Positions 9,768 through 19,242 of a stretch of 64,000 nt of DNA are shown here, one piece after another. The position numbers and the translations under genes were made by a program. This stretch comes from Mesorhizobium sp. M00.F.Ca.ET.216.01.1.1 (GTDB lineage: Bacteria; Pseudomonadota; Alphaproteobacteria; Rhizobiales; Rhizobiaceae). The notes beneath the pieces were generated by a model. That model saw nothing but the letters and a program-made list of their open reading frames with translations. It was not told the origin of the DNA and did no database searches. The stretch covers positions 178,501 to 242,500 of the forward strand of contig NZ_SADR02000003.1 in NCBI RefSeq assembly GCF_004010325.2, in the 5' to 3' direction. The number at the start of each line of letters is the position of its first letter. Position 1 is the first letter of the stretch.

Positions 9768-10850
9768 TCAGGCGAACACATGCGCCTTTCCCGACACCGT
9801 CAGCCGGACGATCTCACCGACGGAAGGCGTATCCATGCCGGGCTTGCGCAGCACCAGTGGGGTGTTGCCGATCGCCGCGGCGTCCGGTGGATCGGGACTG
9901 TTCAGGAGCCGCACCGCGATGGTGCACATCGAGCCGGCAAACTCGGATTCCGTCACTTCGCCGAACAGCATCTCCGGCGTCCCCGACATGCCCTCGCGGG
10001 ATGTCCTTTTCAGCAGTACCTGCTCCGGCCGCAGCATGATGCGGGCGACATCGCGCCGCTCGCTGGTATCGACGGCGATGCGGCCGAGCGGCGTGATGGC
10101 AAAGCCATCAGCGATCCTTGCCGGCAGGATTATGGCGTCGCCGAGGAACTCGGCGATCATCCTGTCTCTCGGCTGGAAATAGAGCTCGCGCGGCGTGCCG
10201 ACCTGCGAGAATATGCCGTCACGCATCACCGCCACCTGGCTGGCGAAGGACAGCGCCTCGGCCTGGTCGTGCGTGACCAGGATCGTCGTGATGCCGGCGG
10301 TTTCGAGCAATTCGGCGACCGCCTTGCGCATCGAGGCGCGCAAGCCGGTGTCGAGCGCCGAGAACGGCTCGTCGAGCAGCATCAGCCGTGGCTTCATGGC
10401 CATGGCGCGGGCCAGCGCCACGCGCTGCTGCTGGCCGCCGGAGAGCTCGTGCGGGCGGCGTTTCAGGATCGCCTTCTCCAATCCGACGATGTAGGCCAGT
10501 TCGACGATGCGCTCGATGCGCTTGTACTCATGGCGGTGCATGCCGAAGCCGATATTGTCGGCGATGGTCAGATGCGGAAACAGGGCGCCGTCCTGCGCCA
10601 CCAGGCCAATGCCGCGGCGATGCGCGGGCACGGCGTTGCCGCCATTGGCCAGCACCTGGCCGTCGAGCACGATGCGGCCCTGATCCGGCGCCTCGAAGCC
10701 GGCGATCAGCCGCAGCAAGGTGGTCTTGCCACAGCCGGACGGTCCGACGATCGCCGTGCGGCTGCCGCTCACGACGCTGAGATCGACACCTGCAAGTGCG
10801 GCAACCGGGCCGTAGTGCTTGTGCAGGCCGCTGATCTCGAGAAAGCTCAT
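9768..10850 (-). CDS. fbpC: ferric iron ABC transporter ATP-binding protein
   Basis: Cytoplasmic ATPase of 360 residues. It has Walker [11 protein letters not shown]-loop ([12 protein letters not shown]), signature LSGGQQQR, Walker B ([12 protein letters not shown]) and the H-loop ([13 protein letters not shown]). A C-terminal TOBE-type region follows, as in FbpC/PotA proteins. The start at 10850 overlaps the permease stop in an ATGA arrangement, so the two are translationally coupled. Its end converges on the phosphodiesterase gene with a 42-base gap. The FbpA-type binding protein two genes upstream sets the substrate call as Fe(III). Confidence 0.87.
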   Translation of the reverse strand: MSFLEISGLHKHYGPVAALAGVDLSVVSGSRTAIVGPSGCGKTTLLRLIAGFEAPDQGRIVLDGQVLANGGNAVPAHRRGIGLVAQDGALFPHLTIADNIGFGMHRHEYKRIERIVELAYIVGLEKAILKRRPHELSGGQQQRVALARAMAMKPRLMLLDEPFSALDTGLRASMRKAVAELLETAGITTILVTHDQAEALSFASQVAVMRDGIFSQVGTPRELYFQPRDRMIAEFLGDAIILPARIADGFAITPLGRIAVDTSERRDVARIMLRPEQVLLKRTSREGMSGTPEMLFGEVTESEFAGSMCTIAVRLLNSPDPPDAAAIGNTPLVLRKPGMDTPSVGEIVRLTVSGKAHVFA

Positions 10851-12433
10851 CGTCCTGCCATCCGCTTCGACTGGACATAGAGCAGCCATGTCAGGGGCAG
10901 CGACATCGCCACCATGATCAAGGCGTAAGGCGCGGCCGAAGCATAGTCGATCTCGCCGCTATAGGACCAGAACGCCATCGCCAGGGTACGGGTGCCGTTT
11001 GGCGCCAGCATCTGCGTGGCGGTCAGCTCGTTCATGATGCCGAGAGCCACCAGCGCCATGCCAGCAGCGGCACCCGGTGCCGAGAGGCGGATCGTCGTCG
11101 ACCACAGTGCCTTTAGCGGCGATCGGCCGAGGCTGCCAGCGGCGCGTTCAAGCTCGACCGGCGCCTGTGCGATCGAAGCCCGCAGGCTGATCAGGGCACG
11201 CGGCAGGAACATCAGGGCATAGGCGACCAGGATGGTGAACAGCGTCTGGTAAAGCGGCAAGGCGATGCGCACGGTGATGGTGACCAGCGCCAGGGCTGTG
11301 ACAACGCCGGGCAGCGCGCCGACGATGTAGTTGCAGCCCTCCAGAAGGCGCTGCAGCGGCCCCGGCGCCCGGATCGAGATCCATGCCATCGGCATGGCGG
11401 CGACGGTAGCGAGCAATGCGCCGGCGAGCGCCAGGAACAACGTTTGGCCAAGCGCCAGGCCGATCTCGTCGAACCGCCAGACATCAGCGCCGCCGGCCAG
11501 AAGCCAGCGGCTGATGGTGACAAATGGCACGCCGAGCGCAAGCAGCGTGATGACGGCGGGCAGCAGCAGGCAAGGGATTGTGGCGCGGCCGAGCTCGGTC
11601 CGCTGCTGCTGGCGCGCGGCGCCCGAGCCGACACGCGCATAGCGCTCCTCGCCGCGCACAAGCACTTCCAGCCCGAGCAGCACGAAGCAGCACGTCACCA
11701 GCACGGCGGCCAGCATATTGGCGGCCGGTCCGTTGAAGGTTGACTGGAACTGGTCAACGATCGCCGTGGTGAAGGTGTCGAAGCGAATGAAGACGTAGAG
11801 GCCGTATTCGGCAAGCAGATGCAAGCCGACCAGCAGCGAGCCGCCGCAGATGGCGAGCCTGAGCTGTGGCAGCACGACACGTCGAAAGACATTCCACGGG
11901 CCGAGGCCGAGGGCCGCCGCGGCGTCCTCGAGGGCAGGATCGAGCCGGCGCAGCGCCGCCGCGATCGGCAGATAGAGGAACGGGAAATAGGCGATGACGG
12001 AAACCAGGACGCCGGCCCACAGGCCATGCAGTCCAGGCACCAGGCTGATCCAGGCATAGCTGTGCACGAAGGCAGGGATTGCGAGCGGTGCCACCGACAG
12101 CCATGCCCATAGGCGGCCGCCCGGCAGGTCGCTGCGCTCGGTCAGCCAGGCCAGCGCCACCGACAGCACGATGCAGATCGGAACGGCCAACGCGACCAAA
12201 AGGACAGTGTCGACCAGGAGGTCGCCGACGCGCGGACGGAAGATCAGTGCCGATACGGTCTCCCAGCCGGTCTGCACGGCAACCCAGACGATGAAGGCGA
12301 GCGGCAGCAGCGCAAACAGCGAGACGAAGGCAGCGGCAAGCAAGATCCAGGACATCGATTGCTGGCGCAGCCATCCCCCAGCCGTGATCTCGGCTGGCAA
12401 GCCAGAACGCACAAGATCGGCCGAAGATTGCAT
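10847..12433 (-). CDS. fbpB: ferric iron ABC transporter permease (fused two-domain)
   Basis: Permease of 528 residues with about twelve hydrophobic segments in two homologous halves, each with a binding-protein-dependent transport loop ([16 protein letters not shown] in the first half, [16 protein letters not shown] in the second). One chain forming both halves of the channel is typical of FbpB/AfuB. It overlaps fbpC by four bases. A rho-independent terminator sits between it and fbpA, so permease levels should be below those of the binding protein. Confidence 0.87.
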   Translation of the reverse strand: MQSSADLVRSGLPAEITAGGWLRQQSMSWILLAAAFVSLFALLPLAFIVWVAVQTGWETVSALIFRPRVGDLLVDTVLLVALAVPICIVLSVALAWLTERSDLPGGRLWAWLSVAPLAIPAFVHSYAWISLVPGLHGLWAGVLVSVIAYFPFLYLPIAAALRRLDPALEDAAAALGLGPWNVFRRVVLPQLRLAICGGSLLVGLHLLAEYGLYVFIRFDTFTTAIVDQFQSTFNGPAANMLAAVLVTCCFVLLGLEVLVRGEERYARVGSGAARQQQRTELGRATIPCLLLPAVITLLALGVPFVTISRWLLAGGADVWRFDEIGLALGQTLFLALAGALLATVAAMPMAWISIRAPGPLQRLLEGCNYIVGALPGVVTALALVTITVRIALPLYQTLFTILVAYALMFLPRALISLRASIAQAPVELERAAGSLGRSPLKALWSTTIRLSAPGAAAGMALVALGIMNELTATQMLAPNGTRTLAMAFWSYSGEIDYASAAPYALIMVAMSLPLTWLLYVQSKRMAGR

Positions 12434-12535
12434 CAGCTCGGACGTTGCGCCGCTGCCGCCCTATCGCGGAAACGATCGACGGGCCGATTAATGTGGCAAG
12501 TACTGTAGCTTCTCGTCATTGGCGGATGCCATCTT

Positions 12536-12579
12536 GAAAAACAGAGCGCTCCTGCGGAAGCGAATTCCCGCAGGAGCGC
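12536..12579 (-). terminator. rho-independent terminator between fbpA and fbpB
   Basis: A perfect 12-bp stem (GCGCTCCTGCGG at 12546-12557 with CCGCAGGAGCGC at 12568-12579) and a ten-base loop is followed on the minus strand by CTGTTTTTC. It lies 31 bases past the fbpA stop. Partial readthrough would give much fbpA message and less fbpBC message. Confidence 0.8.
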
Positions 12580-12609
12580 AGTCGGTTGCCCTTTTAGGAC
12601 GAATGCCGG

Positions 12610-13617
12610 TTAAAGCAAGCCGGCTGCGGTCATCAGGTCGGTCACTTTCTTCGAGTTCAGCGCCGTCGGGTCGACCTTGGGCGCCTGCAGGTCGGCCAGC
12701 GGCACCAGCTTCGGGTTGGATTCGGCACCCTTGCCGACCGCATATTCAAAGGAGGTGCCGTTCTTCAGCACATCCTGGCCGCCCTTGCCGGTCACCCATT
12801 TCAGGAAGGCTTGGGCCTCCTTCGGGTGCTTGCTCGAAGCCAGCACGCCGCCACCGGAGATCGAGACGAAGGCACCCGGATCCTGGTTCTTGAAATAATG
12901 CAGTCCGACGTTCTTGCTGTTCTCGCCGGTCTTGGCCTGATCACCGAAATAATAATAGTGATAGATCACGCCGCCTTCGATCTCGCCGGCATTGACCGCC
13001 TTCATCACCGTGCTGTTGCCCTTGTAAGCGGTGAAGTTCTGCTTCATCGCCTTCAGCCAGTCCGCCGTGGCAGCCTCGCCCTTGAGCTGCAAAAGCGCGC
13101 TGACGATCGCCTGGAAGTCGGCGCCGGAGGGCGAGGCGGCCCAGCGGCCCTTCCAGCTCGGATCGGCCAGATCAAGCAGCGACTTGGGCAACTGGTCGGC
13201 GCTAAGCTTGGTCTTGTTGTAGGCAAAGACGGTGCTGCGCGCGGCGACGCCGACCCATTTGCCGCTGGCCGGCTGGAAATCCTGCGGCACCTGCGCCAGT
13301 GTGTCGGTGTCGACCGGTGCAAACAGGCCCGCCGCCTCGACCAGAGCCATGGCCGGCGAATTTTCTGTCAGGAACACGTCAGCCGGCGAGGCAGCGCCTT
13401 CGGCGACTATCTCATTCGAGAAATCGCTGTCGCCGCCGTTGCGCAGGGTGACCTTGATGCCCGTTTCCTTGGTGAAGCCTTCAGCCCATTCCTTGGTTAG
13501 GTTCTCGTGCTGGGCGTTGTAGACGACGATGTCGGCGTCCTCGGCTGTCGCCGGGCCGGCGAGCAGGCTGATCGCCAGCGCAGTGGCGCCGGCAATGGTG
13601 GAAAGAGCATATTTCAT
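12610..13617 (-). CDS. fbpA: ferric iron ABC transporter substrate-binding protein
   Basis: Periplasmic protein of 335 residues. The signal peptide ends near GPATAEDADIVVYNAQHEN. The VYNAQHEN opening, the SPADVFLTENSPAM block and the clustered tyrosines at residues 219-223 (YHYYY) are typical of FbpA/FutA proteins, where neighbouring tyrosines bind Fe(III). I chose ATG 13617, which has GAGGA about eight bases upstream, over an in-frame upstream ATG. It heads the fbpA-B-C set, with a terminator behind it and a possible iron-responsive site 57 bases ahead of its start. Confidence 0.88.
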   Translation of the reverse strand: MKYALSTIAGATALAISLLAGPATAEDADIVVYNAQHENLTKEWAEGFTKETGIKVTLRNGGDSDFSNEIVAEGAASPADVFLTENSPAMALVEAAGLFAPVDTDTLAQVPQDFQPASGKWVGVAARSTVFAYNKTKLSADQLPKSLLDLADPSWKGRWAASPSGADFQAIVSALLQLKGEAATADWLKAMKQNFTAYKGNSTVMKAVNAGEIEGGVIYHYYYFGDQAKTGENSKNVGLHYFKNQDPGAFVSISGGGVLASSKHPKEAQAFLKWVTGKGGQDVLKNGTSFEYAVGKGAESNPKLVPLADLQAPKVDPTALNSKKVTDLMTAAGLL

Positions 13618-13674
13618 GGGCGTCGTCCTCGATCTTGGCGGTCTGGTTTTGGCACGGCTGCAACTACCAATACA

Positions 13675-13689
13675 TGACACTGATAGTCA
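13675..13689 (-). promoter_or_regulatory. candidate iron-responsive operator (TGA-N9-TCA) before fbpA
   Basis: TGAC and GTCA arms enclose seven bases, which matches the TGA-N9-TCA form described for RirA-controlled iron genes in rhizobia. It overlaps a TTGACT hexamer read on the minus strand, a position that would block polymerase. I found no good -10 element at standard spacing. Only six bases are fixed, so chance matches occur. Confidence 0.4.
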
Positions 13690-13822
13690 ACATTCGTGGC
13701 CTGCTTCAATCGGTCGCCGGGTGCAAACTTTCGTGATTTACCGGTACTTTGGCTTGGACATTATTTCGCCGGCCACGTAACAAACCATCGCCGAGGCGCG
13801 AACATCGGGGGAGTGAACTCTT

Positions 13823-14359
13823 GTGACCGGCAAGAACGAGGCCGAACTCTCCCGGCTGCTCAGGGCCGCAATTGCGGGAGACGAAAGGGCTTACGCAGAC
13901 TTTCTGCACCGGACGGCCGCTCTCGTTCGCGGCCTTGCCCGGCGCAAGATCGTGCAGGGCGGGATCGACCCCGAGGATGTCGTGCAGGAAACCTTGCTGG
14001 CCATTCATGTGAAGCGGCATACTTGGCGCGACGAGGCGCCGGTGCTGCCGTGGATCTATGCCATAGCACGCTTCAAGCTGATCGATGCCTTCCGGCGGCG
14101 CGGGCGGCGCGTCGAGATCGAGATCGACGAGATCGCTGAAACCTTCGCCGAGCCTGAAGCCGAAACCGTCAGCGACCGCGACATCAGCCGGGTGCTGGAT
14201 AGCCTGCCGCCGGCGCAACGTTCCGTGGTCTCGGCAGTGTCGGTCGAAGGTCGCTCCATCGGCGAGACGGCGACGAGGTTCGGCATCAGCGAGACGGCGG
14301 TGCGGGTGTCGCTGCATCGCGGGCTTGCCGCCATTGCCAGACGATTTGGGCGGGAATGA
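13823..14359 (+). CDS. ECF RNA polymerase sigma factor (SigF/EcfG-like group paired with NrsF)
   Basis: Sigma-70 family ECF factor of 178 residues. Region 2 covers about residues 20-95 (DPEDVVQETLLAIHVKRHTW, PWIYAIARFKLIDAFRRR). Region 4 covers about 120-175 with a helix-turn-helix (SIGETATRFGISETAVRVSLHRG). The start is GTG 13823 with GGGGGA about ten bases upstream. The membrane anti-sigma gene begins two bases after its stop, so sigma and antagonist are made together. In Caulobacter the matching SigF-NrsF pair responds to heavy-metal and oxidative stress; that role is inferred here. Confidence 0.88.
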   Translation: MTGKNEAELSRLLRAAIAGDERAYADFLHRTAALVRGLARRKIVQGGIDPEDVVQETLLAIHVKRHTWRDEAPVLPWIYAIARFKLIDAFRRRGRRVEIEIDEIAETFAEPEAETVSDRDISRVLDSLPPAQRSVVSAVSVEGRSIGETATRFGISETAVRVSLHRGLAAIARRFGRE

Positions 14360-14360
14360 C

Positions 14361-14999
14361 ATGAGGACCGACGATCTCATCAAGGCGCTCGACGCCGATG
14401 CCCGCAGCAAGGCGATGCCGTTGCGCTCCGCCTGGCGGATGGCTGCCGGCGCGGCGGCGGTGATCGCGGCCGTGGTCTTCCTGCTGACGATCGGCCCGCG
14501 TCCCGATATAGCGGCTGCCATGCACACGGTGCGCTTCCTGTCCAAATTCGTCTTCACGATCGTGCTTGCGGCAAGCGCCTTCGCCTTGATCCGATCGCTT
14601 TCGACACCCGGCGCATCGACCGGCAGGGCGGCGACCTGGATGATCGCCGCGCCATTGCTGGTGGCCGTGGCGGTGGTTCTGGAACTTTTCGCCGTGCCGT
14701 CGACCGACTGGGGCAGGCGTCTGGTCGGCACCAACATGGTCATCTGCCTGACGTTCATCCCGCTGATCGGCATCGGTCCGCTGGCGGTCTTTCTCGCGGT
14801 ATTGCGCTATGGCGCGCCGACGCGGCCGGTGCTCGCCGGCGCGGTCGCGGGCCTGCTCGCCGGCGGGCTGTCGGCGACCTTCTATGCCGCGCACTGCTTC
14901 GACGATTCGCCGCTTTTCGTCGCCACCTGGTACACGATCGCCATCGTTATCCTTGCCGCGCTCGGCGCGCTCGGCGGGCGGCTTTTCGTGCGCTGGTAG
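14361..14999 (+). CDS. NrsF-family (DUF1109) membrane anti-sigma factor
   Basis: Integral membrane protein of 212 residues with about six hydrophobic helices after a short cytoplasmic N-terminus (MRTDDLIKALDADARSKAMP), the DUF1109/NrsF layout. It has only two cysteines, at residues 129 (MVICLTF) and 179 (AAHCFDD), 50 residues apart. Caulobacter NrsF also has two conserved cysteines needed for stress release of its sigma factor. The start at 14361 follows the sigma stop by one base. It most likely holds the sigma factor at the membrane until the cysteine pair is modified. Confidence 0.85.
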   Translation: MRTDDLIKALDADARSKAMPLRSAWRMAAGAAAVIAAVVFLLTIGPRPDIAAAMHTVRFLSKFVFTIVLAASAFALIRSLSTPGASTGRAATWMIAAPLLVAVAVVLELFAVPSTDWGRRLVGTNMVICLTFIPLIGIGPLAVFLAVLRYGAPTRPVLAGAVAGLLAGGLSATFYAAHCFDDSPLFVATWYTIAIVILAALGALGGRLFVRW

Positions 15000-15134
15000 C
15001 CGGCGGCCGACAATAGATACCGATCCTTAATCATGCCGGCAATTGTTTGCCGGTTAGCGGTGTCGCCGGCGTCCCGGTGCAATGTTTTCTTAAAATCGAT
15101 CCCTCAGGGTTTTTGCCGGGACGTGCAATTGCGC

Positions 15135-17123
15135 ATGGGGTTACGCATTGTGACGTGGTGGAAATTGAGAGGCCTGGGGGCCGATAGACACACGGCGCTG
15201 GCATTGCTGGTGGTTAGCCTTGTCGCGGCTGCGTCGTCGTTCCTGTTGTCGCGGCTTGATATCAGCACCGAAGCCCTGAAACTTTGCCTTCAGGTATCGG
15301 TCGCCATGGTTGCGGGCGCGTTTTTCCTGGCTGCCCTGTTCGTTCGCCGGATCATGGACGATCGCCGCCAGATCGCCGAGAGCGAGCAGCGCTTTCGCCG
15401 CGCCATGGAGGATTCGGCGATCGGTGTCGCCATCGTCGGCCTTGACGGGCGCATCCTGCAGACCAATTCCGCCTTCGCCGCCATGCTCGGCTATACGCGC
15501 GAGGAGATCGAGGCGCTGACCTTCTATCAGATCACGCATCCCGACGACCTGCAGATCGGCAGGGACACGATGGCGAGCCTGAAGGAAGGCAAGATCAGCT
15601 CTTTCCGCTTCGAAAAGCGTTATCTCAGGAAAGACGGGACCGCTGTCTGGGCCCAGCTTGCCGGCTCCGTCATCCGTGACGAAGACAGCGCCCGTCCGCT
15701 TTACCTCGTCTCCCAGATCGAGGATATCGACGCGCGCAAGCAATCTGAGGCGCGCATAACCGAAGCCGAAACCCGCTGGAATTTCGCGCTGGCCAGCGCC
15801 GGTCAGGGCGTCTGGGACTTCGATATGCGCAAGGGCGGCACGACCTATTCCGCCACCTGGGTGCAGATGCTGGGTTATGCGGATGGCGAACTGGATGGCG
15901 ACCCAGATCGCTGGCTGACATTGATCCATCCGGACGATCGCAAGGTCGTCGCCGAGGCCGATCGCGCCCATCTGGACGGCAAGACGCCGTTTTTCGAGGC
16001 TGAATTCAGGATGCGCCACAAGGATGGCCGCTGGATCTGGATCCTCGACCGCGGCAAGGCCATCGAGCACGACAGCGAAGGGCGCCTGATCAGGGCCATC
16101 GGCAGCCTGACCGACATCACCCAGCGCAAGCAGGCCGAGGAACGCCTCATCGTATCCGCGGCGATGCTGGCCGATGAAAAGGAGCGACTTCGGGTTACGC
16201 TGCAATCGATCGGCGACGCCGTCATCTGCACGGATGCCGCAAACCGCATCACCTTCATGAATCCGGTCGCTGAAAAGCTGACCGGCGTCGCGGGCAACGA
16301 GGCGCTGGGCAAGACGCTTGGCCATGTCTACTGGGCGGTCGACGAGGAAACGGGGCAACGGATCGGCATGGCGCGGCCTTCGATCGTAGGCCCTGGTCCT
16401 GCCGACCAGAACAGCCGCGCCGTTCTCATCCGGCGTGATGAGACGCGATGCAGTATCCGCCAGGTGGTGTCGCCGATCATCAACGAGCGCAATGAATTCG
16501 GCGGACTGGTCATCGTCTTCCAGGACTTTACCGATGCGCGCGCCCTGCAACGCCAACTCGCCTACGCAGCCGCCCATGATGTGCTCACTGGCCTTGCCAA
16601 TCGATCGAGCTTCATCCGCACCATGGAGGAACTGGTCGATCAGAGTCGCAAGGCCGGCACGGCAAGCTCGGCCGGGGCCGCCGAGCACCAGTTCATGTTC
16701 GTCGACCTCGACCACTTCAAGCTGGTCAACGATACCGGCGGCCACGCTGCCGGCGATGCCCTGCTCAAGCGGGTCGCCGACGCGATTCGTGGTGTCCTTG
16801 GTCCGGAGGACATCGTCGCCCGGCTTGGAGGCGACGAATTCGCCATCATCATGAGGTCAGGTTCGACCGCCAGCGCCAACCGTGCCGCGCAATCCATCAT
16901 CAATGCGATCCGCGGCCTCGATTTCAGTTGGGATGGCCGGCCGCATTCGGTCGGCGCCAGCATCGGGCTGACGCCGATCCATGCCGGCTGCGGCGAAGCC
17001 GACGAGATCATCGCGCGGGCCGACGCCGCCTGCTATGCAGCCAAGGCTGCCGGCCGTGGATGCGTTTCGGTCGCGCCGGAGAAAAACGGCAGCAGCGCCA
17101 AGCCGCTTGCCGCGGCATCGTAA
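15135..17123 (+). CDS. membrane PAS-domain diguanylate cyclase (GGDEF)
   Basis: Signalling protein of 662 residues. Two hydrophobic helices near residues 15-70 are followed by three PAS repeats (about 85-205, 215-335 and 345-470; RFRRAMEDSAIGVAIVG starts the first) and a GGDEF domain with intact RLGGDEF near residue 565. No EAL domain follows, so it should make c-di-GMP. The inhibitory I-site position five residues before GGDEF reads GPED instead of RxxD, so product feedback is probably lost. The start is uncertain: ATG 15135 is used here, in-frame GTG 15150 is possible, and the frame opens at 15033. Confidence 0.85.
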   Translation: MGLRIVTWWKLRGLGADRHTALALLVVSLVAAASSFLLSRLDISTEALKLCLQVSVAMVAGAFFLAALFVRRIMDDRRQIAESEQRFRRAMEDSAIGVAIVGLDGRILQTNSAFAAMLGYTREEIEALTFYQITHPDDLQIGRDTMASLKEGKISSFRFEKRYLRKDGTAVWAQLAGSVIRDEDSARPLYLVSQIEDIDARKQSEARITEAETRWNFALASAGQGVWDFDMRKGGTTYSATWVQMLGYADGELDGDPDRWLTLIHPDDRKVVAEADRAHLDGKTPFFEAEFRMRHKDGRWIWILDRGKAIEHDSEGRLIRAIGSLTDITQRKQAEERLIVSAAMLADEKERLRVTLQSIGDAVICTDAANRITFMNPVAEKLTGVAGNEALGKTLGHVYWAVDEETGQRIGMARPSIVGPGPADQNSRAVLIRRDETRCSIRQVVSPIINERNEFGGLVIVFQDFTDARALQRQLAYAAAHDVLTGLANRSSFIRTMEELVDQSRKAGTASSAGAAEHQFMFVDLDHFKLVNDTGGHAAGDALLKRVADAIRGVLGPEDIVARLGGDEFAIIMRSGSTASANRAAQSIINAIRGLDFSWDGRPHSVGASIGLTPIHAGCGEADEIIARADAACYAAKAAGRGCVSVAPEKNGSSAKPLAAAS

Positions 17124-17155
17124 GGAAGCGCCGCCCGCTCCTGTTTGATCATGCG

Positions 17156-18034
17156 TTAACGTGTCGGAACGGGATGCTCGCCGCGATAATCGTAGAAGCC
17201 GCGCCCGGTCTTGCGGCCGAGCCAGCCGGCCTCGACATATTTCACCAGCAGCGGGCAGGGCCGGTATTTCGAATCCGACAGGCCGTCATGCAGCACCTGC
17301 ATGATCGACAGGCAGGTATCCAGCCCGATGAAATCGGCAAGCTGCAGCGGTCCCATCGGGTGGTTGGCACCGAGCTTCATGGCGGTGTCGATCGCATCGA
17401 CCGTGCCGACGCCCTCGTAGAGCGTATAGATCGCCTCGTTGATCATCGGCAAAAGGATGCGATTGACGATGAAGGCCGGAAAATCCTCCGAGACGGTGAT
17501 CGTCTTGTCGAGACGATTCACATAGGCCTTTGCCGTCTCGAAGGTCCGGTCCTCGGTGGCGATGCCGCGCACCAGTTCGACCAGCTTCATCACCGGAACC
17601 GGATTCATGAAATGGATGCCGATGAAACGTTCCGGCCTGTCGGTCTGCGAGGCCAGGCGGGTGATCGAGATCGACGACGTGTTGGTTGCCAGGATCGCTT
17701 CGGGGTTGAGCAGCGGGCAAAGCTGCGCGTAGATCTTGCGCTTGACCGTCTCGTCCTCGGTCGCCGCTTCGACCACCAGATCGGCACCGGCAAGGTCGGC
17801 CATGGCGGGAGCGGCCGAAATGCGCGCCATCGCGTCGTTGCGGACCTTCTCCTCGAGCTTGCCGGATCCGACTTGCCGGGCCATGTTGCCGCTGATGGTG
17901 GCGATGCCCTTCTCGATGCGCTCGGCCGAGATATCGTAGATCAGGACCTTGTATCCTGAAAGCGCGGAGACGTGGGCGATGCCACCGCCCATCTGGCCCG
18001 CGCCGATGATGCCGATCGTCTCGATCTTGCTCAT
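17156..18034 (-). CDS. 3-hydroxybutyryl-CoA dehydrogenase
   Basis: NAD-dependent enzyme of 292 residues that oxidises 3-hydroxyacyl-CoA to 3-ketoacyl-CoA. The Rossmann motif [14 protein letters not shown] lies at residues 8-21. The catalytic His is in [17 protein letters not shown] with its partner Glu. The C-terminal domain starts at [17 protein letters not shown]. It ends with [11 protein letters not shown], a family hallmark. The length is that of a stand-alone HbdA/PaaH enzyme. It lies downstream of etfB-etfA on the same strand, behind a terminator-like hairpin. This fits electron transfer from acyl-CoA oxidation. Confidence 0.9.
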   Translation of the reverse strand: MSKIETIGIIGAGQMGGGIAHVSALSGYKVLIYDISAERIEKGIATISGNMARQVGSGKLEEKVRNDAMARISAAPAMADLAGADLVVEAATEDETVKRKIYAQLCPLLNPEAILATNTSSISITRLASQTDRPERFIGIHFMNPVPVMKLVELVRGIATEDRTFETAKAYVNRLDKTITVSEDFPAFIVNRILLPMINEAIYTLYEGVGTVDAIDTAMKLGANHPMGPLQLADFIGLDTCLSIMQVLHDGLSDSKYRPCPLLVKYVEAGWLGRKTGRGFYDYRGEHPVPTR

Positions 18035-18087
18035 TACACCGATCCCGTCGAAAAGGCCCTTTTGCGGCCTGCTTTTTGTGCGGTGCA

Positions 18088-18125
18088 AACTAAAAGGGTG
18101 GGGCAGCTTCGTCTACCCCACCCTT
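18088..18125 (-). terminator. terminator downstream of etfA
   Basis: A perfect 10-bp stem (AAGGGTGGGG at 18094-18103, CCCCACCCTT at 18116-18125) is followed on the minus strand by TTAGTTTG. It starts 29 bases past the etfA stop. The U-tract is interrupted, so some readthrough into the dehydrogenase gene is likely. Confidence 0.7.
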
Positions 18126-18154
18126 CACAATTTAATACGCTTCGGCGGATAGCG

Positions 18155-19084
18155 TCAAAGCGCGTTTTGCAGTTCCGGCAGGATGACGAAGAGGTCGCCG
18201 ACGAGGCCGTAGTCGGCGACCTGGAAGATCGGCGCCTCCTCGTCCTTGTTGATGGCGACGATGACCTTCGAATCCTTCATGCCGGCAAGGTGCTGGATGG
18301 CGCCGGAAATGCCGACGGCGATGTAGAGATCGGGGGCGACGACCTTGCCGGTCTGGCCGACCTGCCAGTCGTTCGGCGCATAGCCGGCATCAACGGCGGC
18401 GCGGGAAGCGCCGACCGCAGCACCGAGCTTGTCGGCGACCGGCAGGATGACCTCCTGGAACTTCTCCGAGGAACCCAGCGCGCGGCCGCCCGAGATGATG
18501 ATCTTGGCCGAGGTCAGCTCCGGACGATCGGTCTCGGACAGCTTGTTCTCGATGAAGCTCGACAGGCCGGGATTGGCCGCAGCCTGAACCGTCTCGACAG
18601 GTGCCGAACCGCCTTCGGGTGCCGCCTGAAAGGAAGCGGTGCGCACCGTGACCACCTTCTTGGCGTCGCTCGACTGCACCGTCTGGATGGCGTTGCCGGC
18701 ATAGATCGGCCGCTTGAAGGTATCAGGCGAGATGACTTCGATGATTTCCGACACCTGCGCGACATCGAGCAGGGCGGCCACGCGGGGCGCGACGTTTTTG
18801 CCCGACGAGGTCGCCGGCGCGATGATCGTGTCATAGGCGCCGGCCAGAGAGATGACGAGCGCGGCCAGCGGTTCGGCGAGGCGTTCGGCGAGTTCGTCGG
18901 CTTCGGCGAGCAGCACCTTGCTGACACCCTTGAGCTTGGCGGCGGCATCGGCAGCGCCCTTGGCGCCCTTGCCGGCAACCAGCACATGCACGTCCGAGCC
19001 GATCTGCAGCGCCGCCGACAGCGCCTTGGCGGTCTGGTCGGAAAGGGTTGCGTTGTCGTGTTCGGCAATCAGAAGAATAGCCAT
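18155..19084 (-). CDS. etfA: electron transfer flavoprotein alpha subunit
   Basis: FAD-binding subunit of 309 residues. The N-terminal half begins [14 protein letters not shown]. The C-terminal FAD domain carries the family signature ([53 protein letters not shown], residues about 235-290). With EtfB it takes electrons from acyl-CoA dehydrogenases and passes them to ETF-ubiquinone oxidoreductase. AGGA lies nine bases before the ATG. It is separated from etfB by an unusual 158-base structured spacer rather than the short gap common in this pair. Confidence 0.93.
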   Translation of the reverse strand: MAILLIAEHDNATLSDQTAKALSAALQIGSDVHVLVAGKGAKGAADAAAKLKGVSKVLLAEADELAERLAEPLAALVISLAGAYDTIIAPATSSGKNVAPRVAALLDVAQVSEIIEVISPDTFKRPIYAGNAIQTVQSSDAKKVVTVRTASFQAAPEGGSAPVETVQAAANPGLSSFIENKLSETDRPELTSAKIIISGGRALGSSEKFQEVILPVADKLGAAVGASRAAVDAGYAPNDWQVGQTGKVVAPDLYIAVGISGAIQHLAGMKDSKVIVAINKDEEAPIFQVADYGLVGDLFVILPELQNAL

Positions 19085-19104
19085 TGATGATATTCCTGAC
19101 TTTC

Positions 19105-19241
19105 GTTTTCGAGGCTCCCTGAAATCCGGTCAGACCGAGTCGAAAACGGTTGGTTTCGAGAACCGGAGCGGAGCGTACTTCAGTACGTCGCCTCGGCGAG
19201 CGGAGAAACCGGCCGTTTGCAGGCCGGCCTCATCGGATTTC
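19105..19241. repeat. structured intergenic repeat-like element between etfB and etfA
   Basis: At least five pairing arms occur in 137 bases. GTTTTCGA (19105-19112) pairs with TCGAAAAC (19140-19147). GAAATCCG (19121-19128) pairs with CGGATTTC (19234-19241). GGTTTC (19152-19157) pairs with GAAACC (19205-19210). CGTACT/AGTACG (19174-19187) and CCGGCC/GGCCGG (19209-19227) form local hairpins. The first two pairs interlock and cannot both form in a simple nested fold. The build resembles dispersed rhizobial intergenic repeats, but I cannot test copy number. Confidence 0.6.
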
Positions 19242-19242
19242 C

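Noticed and set aside
13662..13690. Full -35/-10 promoter for fbpA around the TTGACT hexamer
   Set aside because: The hexamer at the correct distance reads GTAGTT and does not resemble a -10 box, so only the operator candidate is kept.
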